A stretch of 64,000 nt of DNA from Notolepis coatsorum (Eukaryota; Chordata; Actinopteri; Aulopiformes; Paralepididae), in the NCBI GenBank assembly GCA_963971535.1, contig OZ020591.1, positions 17,966,823 through 18,030,822 on the forward strand, written 5' to 3'. The stretch's first letter is position 1. Every line of letters starts with the position of its first letter. A model generated the notes under the pieces. The model made no database searches, had not been told where the DNA came from, and was given only the letters and a program-made list of their open reading frames with translations. This document shows, one piece after another, positions 1-9,618 of the stretch. The position numbers and the translations under genes were made by a program.

Positions 1-236
1 GACTCTGTTTTGCCCATGTGTAATGATAGTTTGTTATCGGCGAGCCATATGCAGATTTTGCCTAGTTCCGAGCTGAGGGTTTTTTCAACCTGTAACTTGT
101 TCTTGTCAGAGACAAGCAGGGCTGAGTCGTCCACAAACAGGAACAAGTTGCAGTCACAAGCTGACAAAATGTCATTTGCATAAATAGGAACAGTAGCGGT
201 CCTAGTATGCTTCTTGTGGAACACCACAGCTCACTG

Positions 237-294
<58 letters not shown>

Positions 295-975
295 AACCGT
301 TTACCTCCACCATCTGTTCTCTCCCCATCAGGTAGGATTGTATCCAGCTCACTGATTGACAAGCTAAAAGCAATTGGTTTTGATAGTCTATCAGAATGGT
401 GTGATTGACAGTGTCGAAGGCCTTTTGTAGGTCCAGCATGACCATGCCGCAGTATTTGCCCGCGTCCACCTCTTGTTTGATGTGGTCATTCAAATAGAGA
501 AGGCATGCATCAGTGGAGTGGGATGTTCTGCAGCCAAATTGGAATTCGTAGATTCGATTTTTTCCCACGAGGTACTTTTCGACCTGTTCGTATACTATTT
601 TTTCCATGACTTTCGAGATGGAGGTAAGGATAGAAACAGGGCGGTAGTTGCCTGGGTCTAATTTGCTGCCCTTTTTGTGCAGGGGTGTTACTCTCGCAAT
701 TTTGAAGTCCTTGGGGACGTGTCCCTGTTTTATGGAGAGGTTTATTATGTGTGTGATGACTGGGATGATGGCGGCTGCTGAGTCTCTGAGGAATTTGGAG
801 GGGATGTTGTCATGGCCAGTGGCCTTGTTCGGTTGGAGGGCGCTCAGTTTTTTGAGTACCTCATCTGTTCTTACCATTTCCAGTTTGAAGTCGTCTTTGT
901 GGACCCCTAGGTTCTTGTAGTATGCTACTATGTGTTCTACCCCATACTGCCCTGAGTGGGAGGGTAGTTTGTTTA
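1..975 (-). mobile_element. LINE-A copy 1, CR1/L2-group LINE reverse transcriptase fragment
   Basis: The reverse strand encodes the fingers and palm of a non-LTR reverse transcriptase over 62-877. Readable blocks are NKATGHDNIPSKFLRD, PGNYRPVSIL, an FDTVNHTILID block containing the first palm aspartate, and part of the GVPQGS-type region further on. The family belongs to the Jockey superfamily (CR1/L2/Rex1 group); I cannot fix the clade. It is 5' truncated near 975 and runs off the window edge. Two oddities lie inside: a run of 54 G (240-293) where other copies have 7-12 C on the coding strand, and a small in-place inversion at 352-394. The mirrored copy is at 61,925-63,580. Confidence 0.85.
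240..293. repeat. 54-bp G homopolymer inside LINE-A RT coding region
   Basis: An uninterrupted G run lies where the other LINE-A copies carry a short C tract on the coding strand (2,617-2,627, 22,179-22,187, 33,509-33,517, about 62,614-62,625). The tract sits just upstream of the GVPQGS motif. It would encode polyproline and changes the frame at many lengths. It may be real slippage or a sequencing or assembly length error. Confidence 0.9.
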
Positions 976-1024
976 CCAGTAGACATCTGTTTAGGTCTCC
1001 TGGTGCGTGAGGTTATGAATTTAC

Positions 1025-1498
1025 TAGGGATGCACCGATCCGACTTTTTCAATCCCGATACCGATACCTGGGTTTGGGTATCGGCCAATACCGATACAAT
1101 ACCCATTGTTAAATTTTTCTTCCAAAAAAGTTAAAAAAAAAATCCACGTTTTTAATTGTAAAAGGATCACAAGTGTGTTTTTGATTTGTTGTAAACAAAG
1201 ACAGAAAATAAACTTCATTCATTCAATTAATAAACTGTATGCCTCACTGTCACTGTGTGGAAGAGACTGGGATCATTATTTTGTGCAAGGCAACATCAGG
1301 CTTGACTTAAAACATTACTTTCCTAACTTAGTGAAACTAAATGTAACAAATTAACACAGATATAAATGTACTGAATTGTTATTTCTTATTTTATTTATTA
1401 TTAAAAAAAAATATATATATATTTCTTTTACCGATACCCGATCCAGCTATTTTACTGATATCGGCGGCCGATACCAATATCGGATCGGTGCATCCCTA
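1025..1498 (+). mobile_element. Short non-autonomous hAT (MITE), shared by both arms
   Basis: The ends are TAGGGATGCACCGATC and its reverse complement, flanked by the 8-bp TSD GAATTTAC (1,017-1,024 and 1,499-1,506), which is diagnostic of hAT. The interior is AT-rich with GATACCGATA-type sub-terminal motifs and no coding capacity. The same insertion is at 61,402-61,881 in the right arm, so it predates the palindrome. A fragment of a related end is at 38,853-38,935. Confidence 0.9.
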
Positions 1499-1816
1499 GA
1501 ATTTACCCACACGGTTGGTGCCGATTCTTGAAAATCAAAAGGATTTACAAGAACCTGCGCTGGTAAATTAATAACCTCACGCATCGGGAGCAGGGGAGGA
1601 AACTAACTTTTTGGCTTACCAACCAACTGGCGAGTAGATGATATTTTTTTTACCAGCCAAACAGATTTTTTACCAGCCAAAAATAAATCTTTTGTGGAAG
1701 ATCAACAACTCTAACAAAGACTCTTTTTGTATCACAAACGGTACTGTATGCAAATCTGGTATGTCATAAATGTATAGATGTAGCAGTACTGTCTATCTGT
1801 ATGTCGTGTATGTCAT

Positions 1817-1956
1817 GATGAATTGAAAATGGGGGACCCTGATGTAAACAAGACGAAAGTCTTTCTCTGGTCTGCATCCCCTTAACAATTGTGTGTATTG
1901 AGCTGTATTGTACCCATTCTGCAATCTGTTAATAAAGTTTTCAATCAATCAATCAA
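1817..1956 (+). mobile_element. LINE-A 3' tail (severely 5'-truncated copy)
   Basis: About 140 bp match the last bases of the full LINE-A 3' end: AATTGAAAATGGGGGACCC through AATAAAGTTTTCAATC, ending in (AATC)n. Such dead-on-arrival tails recur at least a dozen times here in both orientations. This one is shared with 59,908-60,048. Confidence 0.85.
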
Positions 1957-2496
1957 ACCACAGACGGAACTATGTGTTGGGGAAGGGTTCCGCACGGACC
2001 ATGTTGTTTGTTACTTTCCTGTCAGCACACTAGCTCAACGTCAACAGAGTTCAGTTTAACATTAATAAATGTTTAGCATCGTCTTTCGACATCCCGCCTC
2101 AGACTCCTATCCTTCTCATGATTATGAATATGTAACGGAACGTAGGCCAATCTCGCTAACGTTACTCGACCGAAATATTTAGCAACATGATTCACTGGTA
2201 CTACTAGCTAACGTTAACTAGCTCCCGTCAAACGAACGGGTTGGTATGGCCATTGCGTTATTTATATTTGACATTAGCTATTTATGGGTGGAATATTCTG
2301 ATTCTAGCTCACTAGATCAGTCACATTAAACTTTCTTTGTCTATAGCTTGCTAGATATGTAGCTAATGTTAGCTAGGCTAACGAAGCTGTAGCTAACGTT
2401 ACTGTCCAGTGTCCATGCAAACCACCCATCGAAGGGCTAACGTTAGCTCACGTTAATTACCCCCGTATTATTTTCAGATAACTAACAGCACACCAC

Positions 2497-4120
2497 GGTC
2501 AATCACTCCATTCTGATTGACAAGCTAAAAGCAATTGGTTTTGATAGTCTATCAGTGAGCTGGATGCAATCCTACCTTGAGGGGAGGGAACAGATGGTGG
2601 AGGTAAACGGTACCCTATCCCCCCCCCTCACAGTGAGCTGTGGTGTTCCACAAGGAAGCATACTAGGACCGCTACTGTTCCTAATTTATGCAAATGACAT
2701 GTCGTCAGCTTGTGACTGCAACTTGTTCCTGTTTGCGGACGACTCAGCCCTGCTGGTCTCTGACAAGAACAAGTTACAGGTTGAAAAAACCCTCAGCTCG
2801 GAACTAGGCAGAATCTGCATATGGCTCGCTGATAACAAACTATCATTACACATGGGCAAAACAGAATCCATTCTCTTCGGTTCAAATAACAAACTCAGCA
2901 AGACCGACGGCTTCTCAGTTACAGTGGGTGACAATATTGTCACAAGGAAAGATGAAATTACCTACCTGGGTTCCATCCTAGAGGCTAATCTCTCCTGTGA
3001 CAAAATGGCATCCAATGTAATAAAAAAAGTCAACCAACGAACTCGATTCTTGTACCGGATCTCCTCTCTGGTAAACAAGAATACCCTGAAGACTCTGGCA
3101 GGAGCACTCATTCAGGGGTACTACGACTATGCTTGCACCTCATGGTACCAAAGCACCTCAAAGGCGCTAAAAACAAAATTACAAACATCTCAAAACAAAC
3201 TGGTCAGACTACTGCTTGACCTTACTCCTAGAACCCACCTCACCCCTGCCCACTTTGACAACCTAGGATGGCTTAGAGTAGATGACAGAGTACAGCAACT
3301 TGCAATGGGCCTGGTCTACAAGATACACTACACAACCAAGGTACCCATGTACATGGCAAAATACTTCCCAAAGGTCAGTGAATACCACGATCACAACACC
3401 AGAGGGAGCTCCACAAATCATGTTAAACCCAGATTCGGCTCAAATAAGGGACTAAACACGTTTAGCAATTATGCCACATCAATGTGGAACGCCCTACCCA
3501 AAGCTGTAAAGGAATGTGGATCACTACCCACTTTCAAAACCTCTCTCAAGAGACACCTACGGGAGACTGCAATTCAACACTGGCCCCTGTAAATATCCTA
3601 ACCCAACCCCCTCCAATGTACAGTCATTTACCTAGTATGGTTTTGTCAATAGTCCAATGTACAATTTTGTTTGTTTGTACAGAGTCTCCCCCCCCTCAAT
3701 GTACAGTTTTGCTTGCTTATACAGTGTGCCCCCCCCCCCCCCCAACCACCTCCAATGTAAATTACCCAGTATGGTTGTCAATATCCCAGTGTACCCAACC
3801 CCCCCCACCCAACCTCCTCCAATGTACAGTTTCTACGTCAAATGTATATACTCCCTTTTCTTGACTCCTTCTGTATCACAAACAGTACTGTATTTGCAAA
3901 TCTGGTATGTCATAAATGTATAGATGTAGCAGTACTGACTATCTGTATGTCATGTATGTCATATATGTCCTGATGAATTGAAAATGGGGGACCCTGGTGG
4001 AAACAAGACGAAAGTCTTTCTCTGGTCTGCATCCCCTTAACAATTGTGTGTATTGAGCTGTACTGTATTGTACCCATTCTGCAATCTGTTAATAAAGTTT
4101 TCAATCAATCAATCAATCAA
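2497..4120 (+). mobile_element. LINE-A copy 2, 5'-truncated, private to left arm
   Basis: The reading frame 2,555-3,592 (345 codons) carries the RT palm and thumb: GVPQGSILGP at about residues 30-39, the catalytic FADD box at about 61-64, and KTESILFGSNNKLS downstream, ending in TAIQHWPL. After the stop comes a C-rich 3' UTR with repeated CCTCCAATGTACAGT units. It ends in AATAAAGTTTTCAATC plus (AATC)n. The right arm (around 59,346-59,372) has the uninterrupted target, so this is a post-palindrome insertion. Endonuclease and early RT blocks are missing through 5' truncation. Confidence 0.9.
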
Positions 4121-4330
4121 TGATCCATTACAGCTAACTAGCTAGCCATGTTAACTCCCAGCTATTCCATTTGACATTTCTGACAGGCATTTTCCGAAGT
4201 TCATGGTTTTTTTGTTTTGTTTTCTTTACTTAGTCACCAGTGTGGCGAGTGGTCTTCATGAATCACTCGCCAAACATAAAAAATACTCGCATTTGGTGAG
4301 TAAAATGGCCTAATTTCCTCCCCTGATCGG

Positions 4331-4520
4331 GAGACAAACAGATCACACCAGGAGACCTAAACACATCACACCAGGAGACCTAAACAGATCACATAAGGAG
4401 ACCTAAACAGATCACATCAGGAGACCTAAAGAGATCACATCAGGAGACCTAGACAAATCACATAAGGAGACCTAAACAGATCACATCAGGAGACCTAAAC
4501 AGATCACATCAGGAGACTTA
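4331..4520 (+). repeat. 23-bp tandem repeat, about 8 units
   Basis: The unit AGGAGACCTAAACAGATCAC plus about three bases is repeated with small changes (CATCAGG, CATAAGG, CACCAGG variants). The mirror array is 58,205-58,383 and 59,098-59,148, where a Mutator-like element interrupts it. Single related units also occur next to the LINE-A 5' junctions (near 990-1,010 and 61,900-61,920). Confidence 0.85.
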
Positions 4521-5008
4521 ACCTCTTAAGCCCGGAGCCTATTTTCTGAAAATCCGCCTAAAATACATACCTAAGTAAATGTAATATTGCTCCACTTCTA
4601 CAAGTCCATTTGCATATTCCTGGTATCTAGGGACATCTATGGACCTCAGTGAATGTATTCCCAGTGTCAGAAATATTGTGTCTATTACTAGGCTTGCTTA
4701 AATTGTGATGAAACAAAGGAGAATATGAATTATGATTTTTATTTGCATCTTTGACAGTGAATAACACCATGCTAATAATGACCAAACTTTAAAAACTGCC
4801 ACTGATCTCGTTCAGTACCTCCTTGAGATCATGTACAAAAAAATCTAAGGAAATGAATAAAGGGAAGATGATTAAACAGAAGGTTCTGTAGATACAGTAC
4901 TGATTTCTCCCATCCGGACCAATGCAATTAGAAATATTATTATAGAATATAGAATGGCAGGCTTATAAATTACCTCATTATAGCCAATTCGCACATTTAT
5001 ATCTATAT
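4521..5008. other. Arm-shared AT-rich spacer, no gene seen
   Basis: Mirrored at 57,714-58,204. I see no open reading frame of note, no TIR and no RNA gene. It begins CTTAAGCCCGGAGCC and runs up to the TSD of the 5,009 hAT. Confidence 0.6.
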
Positions 5009-5159
5009 TAAGGCTGTAAAAAGTGAATGCGGTAATAACGCCCGATTCTATTAATGCCACTATTTTTTTTAACTCACGATTAACTTTTTAGAAGAAAAAT
5101 ATATATTTATTATTTTTTTACTTTTTTTTTTTTTAATAGACTTCACTCAGGTGTATTAG

Positions 5160-7075
5160 TTTCAAGTTTCAAGTTTCTTTAATAGTTGTCATACAGAAGT
5201 ACAGAATACTTTTATACAAAATGCTTCTTACTGTTACGCTCCAGAGACTGTGCTAGACAAGATAAGTATCAAATAACATAGTATAGCATGTAAATTAGAA
5301 GTAGAAAGTGAGGTCACAGTGTTCAGTATAGACATATGTACAATGTTCGATGCAGAATAGACGTAACTGAGTTACCATATAATATACAATACTATGCAGT
5401 GTACTAATATACAATACTATATAGTGCAAAGCAGAAATGGGATGAGGTACAATTTAGGTACAATTTACAGTAAGGTGTACGAGTTGTAGTGCAAATCCTT
5501 TATCAATAAATATAAAGTGTGGGGAGTGGGTGCTACAGTGTGTTTGTTTAAAGTGAGTGTGTGCGTGTGGATGTGTGTGCTATGTGCGTTTGATGGTTGT
5601 TGTGTAGTGTTCATTGTTTGATGAGCAGCCTGATGGCCTGGGGATAGAAGCTTCTTCTGAGTCTTTCTGTGCTCGCCTTGAGACTCCGGTATCGCTTGCC
5701 TGACCGCAGCAGTTCAAAGAGGCAGTTGTTCGGGTGACTGGAGTCCTTAATGATTCTCTTAGCCTTGCCCCTGCACCGCTTGTTGTAAATGTTCTGGAGG
5801 GTGGGGAGCCCCCCTCCAATTGTGCGTTCGGCTGAACGTGTCACTCTTTGTAGTCTGCTTCGGTCTTGTGCAGTGCTATTCCCAAACCAGGAGGTGATGT
5901 TGCCAGTCAGGATGCTCTCTATTGTACATGAGTAGAAGTTCTTAAGGATCTTCTGACTGACTTGGAACTTCCTTAGGCGCCTGAGGAAGTAGAGGCGATG
6001 TCGTGCCTTCTTCACAACACTGTCAATGTGTGTGGTCCATGTCAAGTCCTCGGATATGTAGGCTCCGAGGTACTTAAAGCTGTTCACTCTCAACCGGTGC
6101 CCCGTCGATGCTGAGGGGGCTGTAGTCCTTGACCCCCGACCTCCTGAAGTCCACAATCATCTCCTTTGTTTTGCTGACGTTCAGGGAGAGGCTGTTTTCC
6201 TGGCACCATCCCGCCAGGACCTTGACCTCTTCCAGGTAGGCCCTCTCGTCGTTTGCAGAGATCAGGCCCACCACCACTGTGTCGTCAGCAAATTTGATGA
6301 TTGTGTTGCTACTCCGCTGAGCCACACAGTCGTGTGTGTACAGGGAGTAGAGGAGGGGACTCAGAACACAGCCCTGGGGGGCCCCTATGTTGAGGGTGAT
6401 GGATGAGGAGGTGCAGTTGCCTGCTCTCACCACCTGGGGTCTGCCCGTCAGGAAGTCCAAGACCCACTGGCAGAGGTCATAGTTCAAGCCCAGGTCCCTG
6501 AGCTTGGCTATGAGTTTGGAGGGGACTATGGTATTGAATGCCGAGCTGTAGTCGATGAATAGCATTCTCACATAGTTCCCCTTCCTCTTGTCCAGGTGTG
6601 ATGCTGCTGTGTGCAGCACATGGGCTATGGCGTCCTCCGTGGACCTGTTGGGGCGGTATGCAAATTGCAGGGGGTCCATGTTGATGGGGAGGGAGGAGCA
6701 GATGTAGCCCTTTACTAGCTTCTCAAAGCACTTCATGGCTATGGAGGTGAGAGCTACAGGGCGGTAGTCGTTGAGGCAAGCAGGCTTGGATTTTTTGGGT
6801 ACAGGGATGATGGTGGACTTCTTCAGGCAGGTGGGGATGACAGCCTGTTCTAAGGACAGGTTAAATATGTCAGTGAATACTGGGGCCAGTTGGTCGGCAC
6901 AGACTTTTAGGACGCGGCCGGGGATGCCGTCCGGTCCTGCTGCCTTCCTGATATTCACTTTTTTAAAGGTCCGCCTCACCTCATGCTCTGTTACCCTGAA
7001 CACTGAGTCTCCGTCAGCAGCAGACCCCCCCCCCCATTGCCGTGGCTTGTGAGCCCCCTGTCGTCTCCCAGATGA
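5160..7075 (-). mobile_element. L2/Rex1-like LINE, 5'-truncated, private to left arm
   Basis: The reverse strand encodes an RT with [62 protein letters not shown] (first aspartate), [19 protein letters not shown] and FADDTVVV (catalytic pair) in 6,074-7,150. The thumb and C-terminus follow in a second frame, 5,611-6,156 ([46 protein letters not shown]). The frame changes near 6,090, so the copy is dead. The 3' end carries a TTGAAAC-type short tandem tail at about 5,160-5,180. Endonuclease and ORF1 are missing. The right arm lacks it, having about 340 bp of different sequence (57,223-57,560) instead. Confidence 0.88.
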
Positions 7076-7814
7076 CATAAGTGATTTTGGAATGGACTCA
7101 ATGAAAATGAATGGGGAAAAAAATCCGGTACTCCACATTTTCCAGTTCACTGATCCAGCCGGGGTTACTAGAGTTCATTCTGGAGCCTCAGATCCCCGCG
7201 GATCATGGAGTTCTACTGTATCGCGTTGGATCCATACACGTATCGATTTTTTCGAATGGTGTTCAGGAATTGGAATATACCAGTTGGATACCATCTGATG
7301 TCAGGTAAGGACTCTATGTTATCAGTGGTAGGATAATCAGAGTAAGTTTGATGAAGTTATAAGCTGTTTTGTGAAATGTCTTCTTTCGGTTTCACTGTAA
7401 AAGTCCGTGAGGAAATCAACGGAGCGATTATCAGTGCGCGGCCGTAATGTGCGTGCGTGCACGTATAATATTGATCATCTAGCGTTTATTTGAAAACGAT
7501 TCATAAAAAGGCCGACGAATATCAACGTTGTGGAATATTCCACTAAAAGACGATTTTTCATAGAATGCTCCAGAATGAGCTGTTTTTTATATCAAAACGG
7601 GGGCTTTTCTAACTGCTCTGAAACGGCAACGACGCGATAAAAAAACAATCTGCCTTCACAGCACTGACTGGAAAATAGTCTTTGATAATGCGATGGGCAG
7701 ATTAGACACATAGCCATAATTTAAAACATAGATTAGGCGATATTAACGTTAACATTGGCGCCGATGGTGGCATTCAAGCGGTAAAACGGAAAACCAGGCG
7801 TGGCGCTGAAAGTG
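7076..7814. other. Unclassified left-arm-only stretch ending in GTG-TTAA
   Basis: No coding sequence stands out. The right edge reads GGCGCTGAAAGTG followed by TTAA (7,815-7,818), like the termini of the TTAA elements nearby, so this may be one end of a third piggyBac-like element whose other end was overwritten. The right arm has TTAACAC at the matching point and then diverges. Confidence 0.35.
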
Positions 7815-8140
7815 TTAAATGGCTGCATAAAGCAAGCATTTGTTGACTCTCATGTTGATAAGAGTATTAAAACTTGGAACTTGAAAAAGATCTGTTTAAC
7901 ACATTGCCCGCCGGGCATTGTGCCCATCATTGTACCCAGTCTGCCAGCACTATAAGTCTATGGAGTGGCTCACCTTCTTTGCAGGGCTATAACTTTTTTA
8001 ATTGTATTGCTATATTGACATTACTATGGCCCATTCAACATCGATTATCTATCGTTCAGGATGTGGGAACGTTATACTTTTTCATTCATACAAAAATACC
8101 TTTTAGAATATAAGTATGTTTTTATCGTTTTCTGCAGTAA

Positions 8141-8226
8141 GTAAGTAAGTAAGTAAGTATTTATAAAGCACCTTTCATACATGTCATGTAGCTCAAAGTG
8201 CTGATTATTTTACTTAATTACTGAAG
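8141..8226 (-). mobile_element. Very short LINE 3' tail with (ACTT)n end, left arm only
   Basis: On the reverse strand the sequence runs to GGTGCTTTATAAATAC and then (TTAC)n, a common 3' end of fish L2/Rex1-group LINEs. It is flanked by the TSD TGCAGTAA (8,133-8,140; 8,227-8,234). The right arm at about 56,895-56,905 has the single, uninterrupted TGCAGTAA. Confidence 0.75.
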
Positions 8227-8413
8227 TGCAGTAATTCCTAGAATGTGAGTTATAGGCCTAAACGGCGGTGAAAGATCCCAAGTATACGACGTTGATCGCC
8301 TAGGTCCATTTCCGGTTTGTATGTCGCAATAAACGCAGAAATCATATCGATTATTAAGTTTAGAAAGCGATCCATTATGTACATTGTGTCTGTCGGGAGT
8401 GATGCAATGATAT

Positions 8414-8887
8414 ATATATTTTTTTATCTCTTTCTCCTATTTTTCTCTGATTTTCTCCCCGTCCCAATTAGTCGTTGTGCCAATTCCCCCCCTCCCCTAC
8501 CTGGTTGTTGTTTGCATGTTTTCCTACGAGTCGGTACAATGGTGTCCTGATGTCGATCGCACGCTTCCTCCGAGACGTGCGCCGTCAAGCCAGTGGCGCT
8601 TTTTTCACTTGGCAGCGAGGACTCTCATTGGTGAAGTGTAATGCGTGGGAGGGCACGCTATCTCCACCAAGTCCTGCCCCGCTTAGCAAGCGCCGAGACC
8701 TGACCTGTAGGCGTCGTTGTCCACAACACCAGATTCCAACCCGCCAGCTTTCCCAGCCCCTAAATACTGCCAATTGTATTAGTATGAACGGCCAGCCAAG
8801 CTGGTAGCAACGCCGAGAGCTGGGCTCGAACCCAGCGTCTCCTGCGTTGGTGACAAGCGCAATCTCCGCTACACCACCTGACCGCCC
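8414..8887 (-). mobile_element. tRNA-derived SINE, shared by both arms
   Basis: Read on the reverse strand, it starts GGGGCGGTCAGGTGGTGTAG (box A region), has box B GGGTTCGAGCCC about 50 bp later, then a long body, and ends in an A-rich GGGGAGAAAATCAGAGAAA-type tail. The TSD is about 12 bp (ATGCAAYGATAT; around 8,402-8,413 and 8,890-8,901). The counterpart 54,209-56,449 is split by a hAT. Close relatives are at 9,619, 32,555 and 49,210. Confidence 0.85.
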
Positions 8888-9618
8888 CTCATGCAACGAT
8901 ATCTGACGGCCGGATGAGTTTAATCGACGCACACCAGCCATATCCTGTAGGCGAGTGTAACTCGCCCGACCATCCACCAGGCAGCGGTATTGAGCCGTCG
9001 TTACCTTCACCTTCATATGAATTATGAATGCCATGGTGAAAAAATTTAATATTGATCTCAGAATCGCTGGACAGCGTTATTGGCAGAATTCGCATGGCGG
9101 GCATATATCGATGTACAGCGTTTTTGGCAAGGAAAGTGTTAAGGTAGATAACAACATTTTATGTGATTAATTTGCGATTAATCGTGGGTTAACTATGGAC
9201 AATCATGCGATTAATCAGATTAAATATTTTAATCGATTGACAGCACTAATATATATACATATTATCTTTCAAATGACCAAGTTCAATTTGGATTTAGTAT
9301 CACCAGGCGTGCATAGGAACAGATAATTAAATCTACTGTACTTTTTTATTTTCACCACAGTGCAACCGTTTTGAAACAAATTTCAGGTCTAATTGTTGCT
9401 GCATGCTAACAATAGAGAAGAGAAACTAACTGCGTTTCAATATTTGTCAAAAACGTTACCTTTTGTGGTAGAATTATCCCGAATAATAACAGTTATTGAA
9501 ATAATCCATACAGAACTTTGAACCTTGAACCCCATAGAAACTTACAGGAAGTGTAGTTTTGAAAAATTCCAACGCTGATCGACAGATAGCGATGTCTATT
9601 ACAAAATGGCCACAAAAA

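Larger units (their letters stand above)
1591..4325 (+). mobile_element. hAT element (CAGGGGAGGAAA ends), shared by both arms
   Basis: Ends CAGGGGAGGAAACTAAC and TAATTTCCTCCCCTG are flanked by the 8-bp TSD ATCGGGAG (1,583-1,590; 4,326-4,333). No transposase is visible. It contains an old LINE-A 3' tail (1,817-1,956), a stretch rich in GCTAACGTTAGC motifs (about 2,130-2,460), and a private LINE-A insertion (2,497-4,120). The mirrored copy is 59,152-61,309, which lacks that LINE but has its own nested hAT. Confidence 0.88.
7900..9138 (+). mobile_element. piggyBac-like non-autonomous element (TTAA target)
   Basis: It begins CACATTGCCCGCC, ends GGCAAGGAAAGTG, and is flanked on both sides by TTAA (7,896-7,899; 9,139-9,142), the target of piggyBac (and Kolobok) transposons. 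Its interior (the block around GTTATAGCCCTGCAAAG on the reverse strand) is homologous to the separate TTAA element at 20,026-20,956, which supports one family. The mirrored copy is 53,932-57,138. It holds a LINE tail and a SINE. No transposase is visible. Confidence 0.65.
5009..9248 (+). mobile_element. hAT element (TAGTGCTGTCAATCG type), shared by both arms
   Basis: The right end, read outward in reverse, is TAGTGCTGTCAATCGATT. The left end is TAAGGCTGTAAAAAGTG. The flanks are ATCTATAT and ATATATAT, a decayed 8-bp TSD; the right arm keeps ATATATAT on both sides (53,807-53,814; 57,706-57,713). Sub-terminal GATTAATC motifs are typical of this fish hAT group. It is a host for later insertions: an L2/Rex1-like LINE, a TTAA element, a LINE tail and a SINE. 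No transposase was recognised. Confidence 0.75.

Noticed and set aside
214-408. Glycine-rich small protein
   Set aside because: It is a translation of the 54-G homopolymer on the antisense strand of the LINE.
3484-3864. Proline-rich reading frames in C-rich stretches (also 29,076-29,380 and 34,506-34,814)
   Set aside because: They are translations of the LINE-A 3' UTR C-tracts; frame and length change with homopolymer length.
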